From positions 33,661-97,660 of the forward strand of contig JAQYLT010000019.1 in NCBI GenBank assembly GCA_028719885.1: a DNA stretch of 64,000 bases, given 5' to 3'. Source of the stretch: Bacillota bacterium. GTDB taxonomy: Bacteria > Bacillota > Clostridia > Oscillospirales > Oscillospiraceae. The notes beneath the pieces were generated by a model. The model searched no databases, had not been told where the DNA came from, and was given only the letters and a program-made list of their open reading frames with translations. Position 1 is the first letter of the stretch. The number at the start of each line of letters is the position of its first letter. A program made the position numbers and the translations under genes. This document shows positions 61,014 through 64,000 of this stretch, piece after piece.

Positions 61014-62012
61014 ATGGCTTTGTTTGAAAGTTACGAAAGAAGAATTGACAAGATCAATGGTGTCCTTGCTCAGTACGGCCTGTCTTCCGTGGAAGAATGC
61101 CGCGAGCTCTGCCAGGCCAAGGGCTTCGACCCCTATGAGATCGTAAAGGGCATTCAGCCCATCTGCTTTGAGAACGCCTGCTGGGCTTACACCGTGGGCG
61201 CCGCCATTGCTCTGAAGAAGGGCGTGAAGAACGCTGCTGAGGCTGCCGAGGCCATCGGCATCGGCCTGCAGGCTTTCTGCATCGACGGCTCCGTGGCCGA
61301 GGACCGGAAGGTCGGCCTGGGCCATGGCAACCTGGGCGCCATGCTGCTGCGGGATGAGACCAAGTGCTTCGCTTTCCTGGCTGGCCACGAGTCCTTTGCC
61401 GCCGCTGAGGGTGCCATCGGCATCGCCCGCAGCGCCAACAAGGCTCGTAAGGAGCCCCTGCGGGTCATCCTGAACGGCCTGGGCAAGGATGCTGCTCAGA
61501 TCATCTCCCGGATCAACGGCTTCACCTATGTGCAGACCCAGTTTGACTACTACACCGGCGAGCTGAAGATCGTCAAGGAGTACAAGTACTCCGACGGCGA
61601 GCGGGCTGCTGTCCGCTGCTTTGGTGCTGACGATGTCCGCGAGGGCGTTGCCATCATGCACCACGAGGGTGTGGACGTTTCCATCACCGGCAACTCCACC
61701 AACCCCACCCGGTTCCAGCACCCCGTTGCCGGCACCTACAAGAAGGAATGCATCGAGCAGGGCAAGAAGTACTTCTCCGTGGCCTCCGGCGGCGGCACGG
61801 GCCGTACCCTGCATCCTGACAACATGGCCGCTGGTCCCGCTTCCTATGGCATGACCGACACCATGGGCCGTATGCACTCTGACGCCCAGTTCGCCGGTTC
61901 CTCCTCCGTCCCCGCCCACGTGGAAATGATGGGTTTCCTGGGCATGGGCAACAACCCCATGGTCGGCGCTACCGTCTCCGTGGCCGTGGCCGTTGCTGAG
62001 AGCCTGAAGTAA
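61014..62012 (+). CDS. GGGtGRT family protein
   Basis: A 332-residue protein carrying the name-giving ASGGGTGRTLHPDNM near residue 262, followed by GMTDTMGRMHSDAQFAG and a Val/Ala-rich end. Function unknown; the pairing with the NifU-like gene suggests an iron-sulfur or redox role. It has the same codon bias. AAGAGGAGGACACGACG precedes the start. Confidence 0.85.
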   Translation: MALFESYERRIDKINGVLAQYGLSSVEECRELCQAKGFDPYEIVKGIQPICFENACWAYTVGAAIALKKGVKNAAEAAEAIGIGLQAFCIDGSVAEDRKVGLGHGNLGAMLLRDETKCFAFLAGHESFAAAEGAIGIARSANKARKEPLRVILNGLGKDAAQIISRINGFTYVQTQFDYYTGELKIVKEYKYSDGERAAVRCFGADDVREGVAIMHHEGVDVSITGNSTNPTRFQHPVAGTYKKECIEQGKKYFSVASGGGTGRTLHPDNMAAGPASYGMTDTMGRMHSDAQFAGSSSVPAHVEMMGFLGMGNNPMVGATVSVAVAVAESLK

Positions 62013-62076
62013 GAGGGTAAAACCCTTACTTTGAACCGTAAAAAGTTCAAACCCCACTTTTCGCAAAAATAAAGCA

Positions 62077-62126
62077 AGGAAGCACATCCTTTCCGTGAAA
62101 ACGGTTGTGATGTGCTTCCTGTTTTT
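62077..62126 (+). terminator. Terminator after the GGGtGRT gene
   Basis: A perfect 12-bp stem AGGAAGCACATC/GATGTGCTTCCT (62077-62088 with 62109-62120), an inner CCGT/ACGG pair, then GTTTTT. Confidence 0.85.
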
Positions 62127-62188
62127 GCGTTTTGGGCTTTGTTTTGATGAAGAAAATGAGGATGTGCTTCCCGGTGGGATGGAATTTG

Positions 62189-62215
62189 CGGACACCCGGG
62201 GACGGGTGTCCCTAC
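62189..62215. repeat. REP-like hairpin, copy A
   Basis: GGACACCC...GGGTGTCC with the flank CCTAC (inverted form of the GTAGG flank). Lies just after the RAYT stop and overlaps its last codons. Confidence 0.7.
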
Positions 62216-62407
62216 GCGTCTATTCCTTGTTTTGTCATCATCCATTTTCGTGGATTGTTATCGATGTATTCCCAGGTCTCGTCATAATCCTGTTGATTGC
62301 GGATCACATGATCGTAATATCGGGCCTGCCAGATGTTCTGGCCGTATTCCTTGTTGCAAAACCGTTTGAATGTTCCCACAAATCTTGCAATCACGGATGT
62401 CCTGGGC

Positions 62408-62434
62408 GTAGGGACACCCCTCTCGGGGTGTCCG
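62408..62434. repeat. REP-like hairpin, copy B, inside the RAYT gene
   Basis: GTAGGGACACCCC, loop TCTC-like, GGGGTGTCCG. In frame, it adds the residues VGHPERGVPTP to the RAYT protein right after the HUH motif. Confidence 0.75.
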
Positions 62435-62582
62435 ACTTGTTCGTGGATTGAAATCAGAAAATGAATATGATCCGGCATGATTACATATTTATCCACCGAC
62501 AGGTGGTCATAAAATGTATCCATCTGCCGGATGTATTTGTCAGCGATTCTTCCATAGGACAATAATTCCGGGCATGGTGCTT

Positions 62583-62610
62583 ACGGACACCCGGGGACGG
62601 GTGTCCCTAC
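62583..62610. repeat. REP-like hairpin, copy C, carrying the in-frame stop
   Basis: CGGACACCCGGGGACGGGTG followed by TCCCTAC on the plus strand. On the minus strand it ends in GTCCGTAA, placing TAA in the RAYT frame. Confidence 0.75.
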
Positions 62611-62737
62611 GATTCTTGATAGAATTCTTCGCCTGTTTTGGATGCAGATGGTGACGAAATACGCACCATTTTGGCTGTAATCAAATCCCCTGATGCGGTT
62701 GTGGTTTCTTTTGGGTAATTCCACAGAATCCCTCCTC

Positions 62738-62911
62738 GTAAGGACACCCCTCCTGGGGTGTCCGTTTCTCTCGTAGGGACACCCCTCCCGGGGTGTCCGT
62801 TTTCCTCGTAGGGACACCCCTCCTGGGGTGTCCGTTTCCCTCATAGGGACCCCCTCCCGGGGTGTCCATTTCCCTCGTAGGGACACCCCTCCCGGGGTGT
62901 CCGTTTCTGTT
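62738..62911. repeat. Array of five REP-like hairpin repeats (about 35 bp each)
   Basis: Units start at 62738, 62773, 62808, 62843 and 62877 (lengths 35, 35, 35, 34, 35). Each holds GGACACCCC, a four-base loop and GGGGTGTCC, with a GTAGG head and TTTCCCTC-like tail. They lie immediately upstream of the RAYT start. No spacers of a CRISPR type are present: neighbours differ only by point changes. The gap from 62912 to 63192 holds no other supported gene. Confidence 0.85.
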
Positions 62912-63192
62912 AGTATAGCATACCAAAAGAAAAGAGAAAAGGGTGGATTGCTCCACCCCAAAAAAATTTGCAACCCTATGCAGCCAGCTAATTGTTTTCC
63001 CCGAAAAGAAAGTGTAAAATATACTTACAGCAATTCTTGTGAGCCGGTTCTATATCTTCAGACAAACTATCAGGATGTGTTTGATCTTAGCGAAGAATAC
63101 GCCCCCATTTTGGCATCCTGATGCTTGCCTGAATGAATTGCATCGCGACAAATGAGGCTACGCACTTTTATATTTTATGGAGGTATAAACAA

Positions 63193-63624
63193 ATGAAAAA
63201 ACTGTCTATTAATCTCAATCCACAGCTTGAAATCGCGCTGAAAGTCATCGCAACAATTCTGTTTGTTTGTTCGGGCGTGATTTGTTTTTTGCCGAACTGG
63301 GGCGGCTTCTACACGGGAATTCGTCCAGATGGATATTACAAAAGAGTGAACTTTTTTGATTCCTGCGCTTGGATATTCGGCGTGATTTGTGTCATTTGCT
63401 CCGTTCTCGCAATCATCTTCCTTTGGACAAAACTACGTAAAACGCAGCTGTTCATCTCTGCCGTTCAGATGCTGCTGATTGTGGTTAACTGTATTTGGTT
63501 TAGTACCTACGGTTCTGTATATGAACTTGGGGATATTCACTTAGTTTCCGTTGCTGTGTCTTTTGGAATTTCAGTCGTGCTGTTTTTATCAAATCACAAT
63601 ATCAAAAAAGAATCCGAACAATAA
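63193..63624 (+). CDS. Small four-helix membrane protein
   Basis: A 143-residue protein with about four hydrophobic segments (residues 16-37, 57-81, 88-105, 115-135) and charged ends (MKKLSINLN and NIKKESEQ). No family recognised. GGAGGTATAAACAA precedes ATG 63193. Base composition is lower in GC than in the chromosomal genes to the left, which may mean recent arrival. Confidence 0.65.
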   Translation: MKKLSINLNPQLEIALKVIATILFVCSGVICFLPNWGGFYTGIRPDGYYKRVNFFDSCAWIFGVICVICSVLAIIFLWTKLRKTQLFISAVQMLLIVVNCIWFSTYGSVYELGDIHLVSVAVSFGISVVLFLSNHNIKKESEQ

Positions 63625-63630
63625 AAGGAC

Positions 63631-63658
63631 AGGGGGCGTTCACGCCTCCTGCTCTTTC
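63631..63658 (+). terminator. Weak terminator after the membrane protein gene
   Basis: AGGGGGCG/CGCCTCCT (63631-63638 with 63643-63650, one G-U pair), loop TTCA, followed by GCTCTTTC. Confidence 0.5.
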
Positions 63659-63702
63659 TACCCCTCCCAAAGTACAATGTATCACCGGAAAGAGTGAGGG
63701 AA

Positions 63703-63888
63703 ATGTGCAGAGAAATGGAAATCATGAGGGATAAGAGCCGCGCAGAGGGCCGCGCCGAGGGTGAACTGAAAAGAGCAAGAGAAACTGCGCTGAACCTTTA
63801 CAATATGGGGATGAATGCAGAGTTCATTGCAAAGGCAGTGAATGTGAGCATAGAGCAAGTAATACTAAATCTTAATAAAACAGTTTAA
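63703..63888 (+). pseudogene. C-terminal remnant of an Rpn/PD-(D/E)XK-type transposase-like nuclease
   Basis: A 61-residue frame (MEIMRDKSRAEGRAEGELKR, then MGMNAEFIAKAVNVSIEQV) that matches only the C-terminal tail of Rpn-family recombination-promoting nucleases, with the charged EG repeat and the small helical module that follows. The nuclease domain itself is absent. Confidence 0.6.
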
Positions 63889-63929
63889 ATATTTGCAACG
63901 ATGTGGTATAGTATATCTGGGTGATAAAT

Positions 63930-64000
63930 ATGGCTTCCAGATATAAATTTAGCGAAGAACAAATCAGTGAGATTGAACGGGCACGCAAAAGCAATAAGGA
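63930..64000 (+). mobile_element. IS630-like transposase, 5' end (cut by window edge)
   Basis: ATG 63930 opens MASRYKFSEEQISEIERARK, followed by SNK to the last base. This beginning is typical of IS630-family transposases with an N-terminal helix-turn-helix. Only 23 codons are present, so this is a likely, not certain, assignment. Confidence 0.55.

Larger units (their letters stand above)
62212..62724 (-). pseudogene. RAYT (REP-associated tyrosine transposase, Y1 type), interrupted
   Basis: From GTG 62724 (GAGGAGGG upstream) the frame reads LPKRNHNRIRGFDYSQNGAY, then FVTICIQNRR, a TAA at 62583-62581, and continues in the same frame through SYGRIADKYI, the HUH motif MPDHIHFLISI and the expected IWQARYYDHVIRNQQDY with the catalytic Tyr. 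The TAA is supplied by a copy of the GGACACCC hairpin repeat (62583-62610); another copy sits in frame at 62408-62434. Without these inserts the protein would have normal RAYT length. It is probably inactive unless the stop is read through. Confidence 0.8.

Noticed and set aside
60138..62195. A 685-codon minus-strand frame opposite the NifU-like and GGGtGRT genes
   Set aside because: Explained by the strong GCC/GGC codon bias of the plus-strand genes.
62738..62911. Repeat array considered as a CRISPR
   Set aside because: The units are contiguous palindromes with no unique spacers and no cas genes.

Overview
The window joins the right-hand part of a tailed-phage prophage (positions 1 to about 31,900) to ordinary chromosome (about 31,900 to 64,000) of a Gram-positive, Clostridia-like bacterium. 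The host placement is inference. It rests on strong AGGAGG ribosome sites, VanW, HD-GYP and XRE families, a NifU-like/GGGtGRT pair and a RadC/UvrAB/Mfd repair set; an Oscillospirales-type gut organism would fit. The left end of the prophage lies outside the window.

Prophage layout. Positions 1-5,128 hold small, tightly overlapping early/middle genes: Cys-rich proteins, a radical SAM protein, an ASCH-like protein and an ArpU-like late regulator. At 5,177-5,256 a near-consensus promoter runs almost at once into an intrinsic terminator, an arrangement like lambda Q/pR'/tR'. The late operon follows: a ParB-domain DNA methyltransferase, DUF4314, small and large terminase, portal, a DUF2829 (Tad2-like, possible anti-Thoeris) protein, minor capsid, scaffold, major capsid, connectors, tail tube, Gp15 and a tape measure with six hydrophobic repeats. 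Tail-tip and baseplate genes, a BppU/collagen-like fibre and the receptor-binding region come last.

The most striking system is a diversity-generating retroelement (DGR) at 25.9-29.5 kb. The last 132 bp of a tail-associated gene (VR, 27,533-27,664) are repeated downstream (TR, 27,952-28,083). All 13 differences fall on TR adenines and none on the 106 other positions. A DGR-type reverse transcriptase (YADD) follows. Unusual points are no recognisable Avd gene, a motif-4 PT in place of the usual SQ, a branched inverted repeat starting at the VR end, and a structured TR-RT spacer with two adjacent segments whose complements lie in crossing order. Beyond the RT is a leftward cluster of five small genes, a divergent promoter pair with a palindromic operator candidate, two XRE-type regulators, and a tRNA-Gln(CUG) whose 3' end faces the prophage and may be the attachment site. 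No integrase, holin or endolysin is visible.

Chromosome. From 32 kb: a 7TM/PAS/degenerate GGDEF/HD-GYP/PAS regulator; an SGNH hydrolase; TagI, a Nudix hydrolase, and an XRE protein with glycine-pentad repeats; a Gfo/Idh oxidoreductase, MetY and MetA; VanW; a leftward prs-pth-mfd run; uvrA; a histidine-kinase-like protein without the usual His; radC and uvrB; a MATE exporter; a membrane-anchored polysaccharide-deacetylase-like protein; DUF1653; a truncated SDR gene; rpe; and the NifU-like/GGGtGRT pair behind a perfect consensus promoter. From 62.2 kb the sequence is mobile-element debris: a RAYT (REP-associated transposase) gene with an in-frame stop supplied by a copy of the hairpin repeat family, a five-unit array of that repeat, a small membrane protein, an Rpn-like C-terminal remnant, and the start of an IS630-like transposase cut by the window edge.
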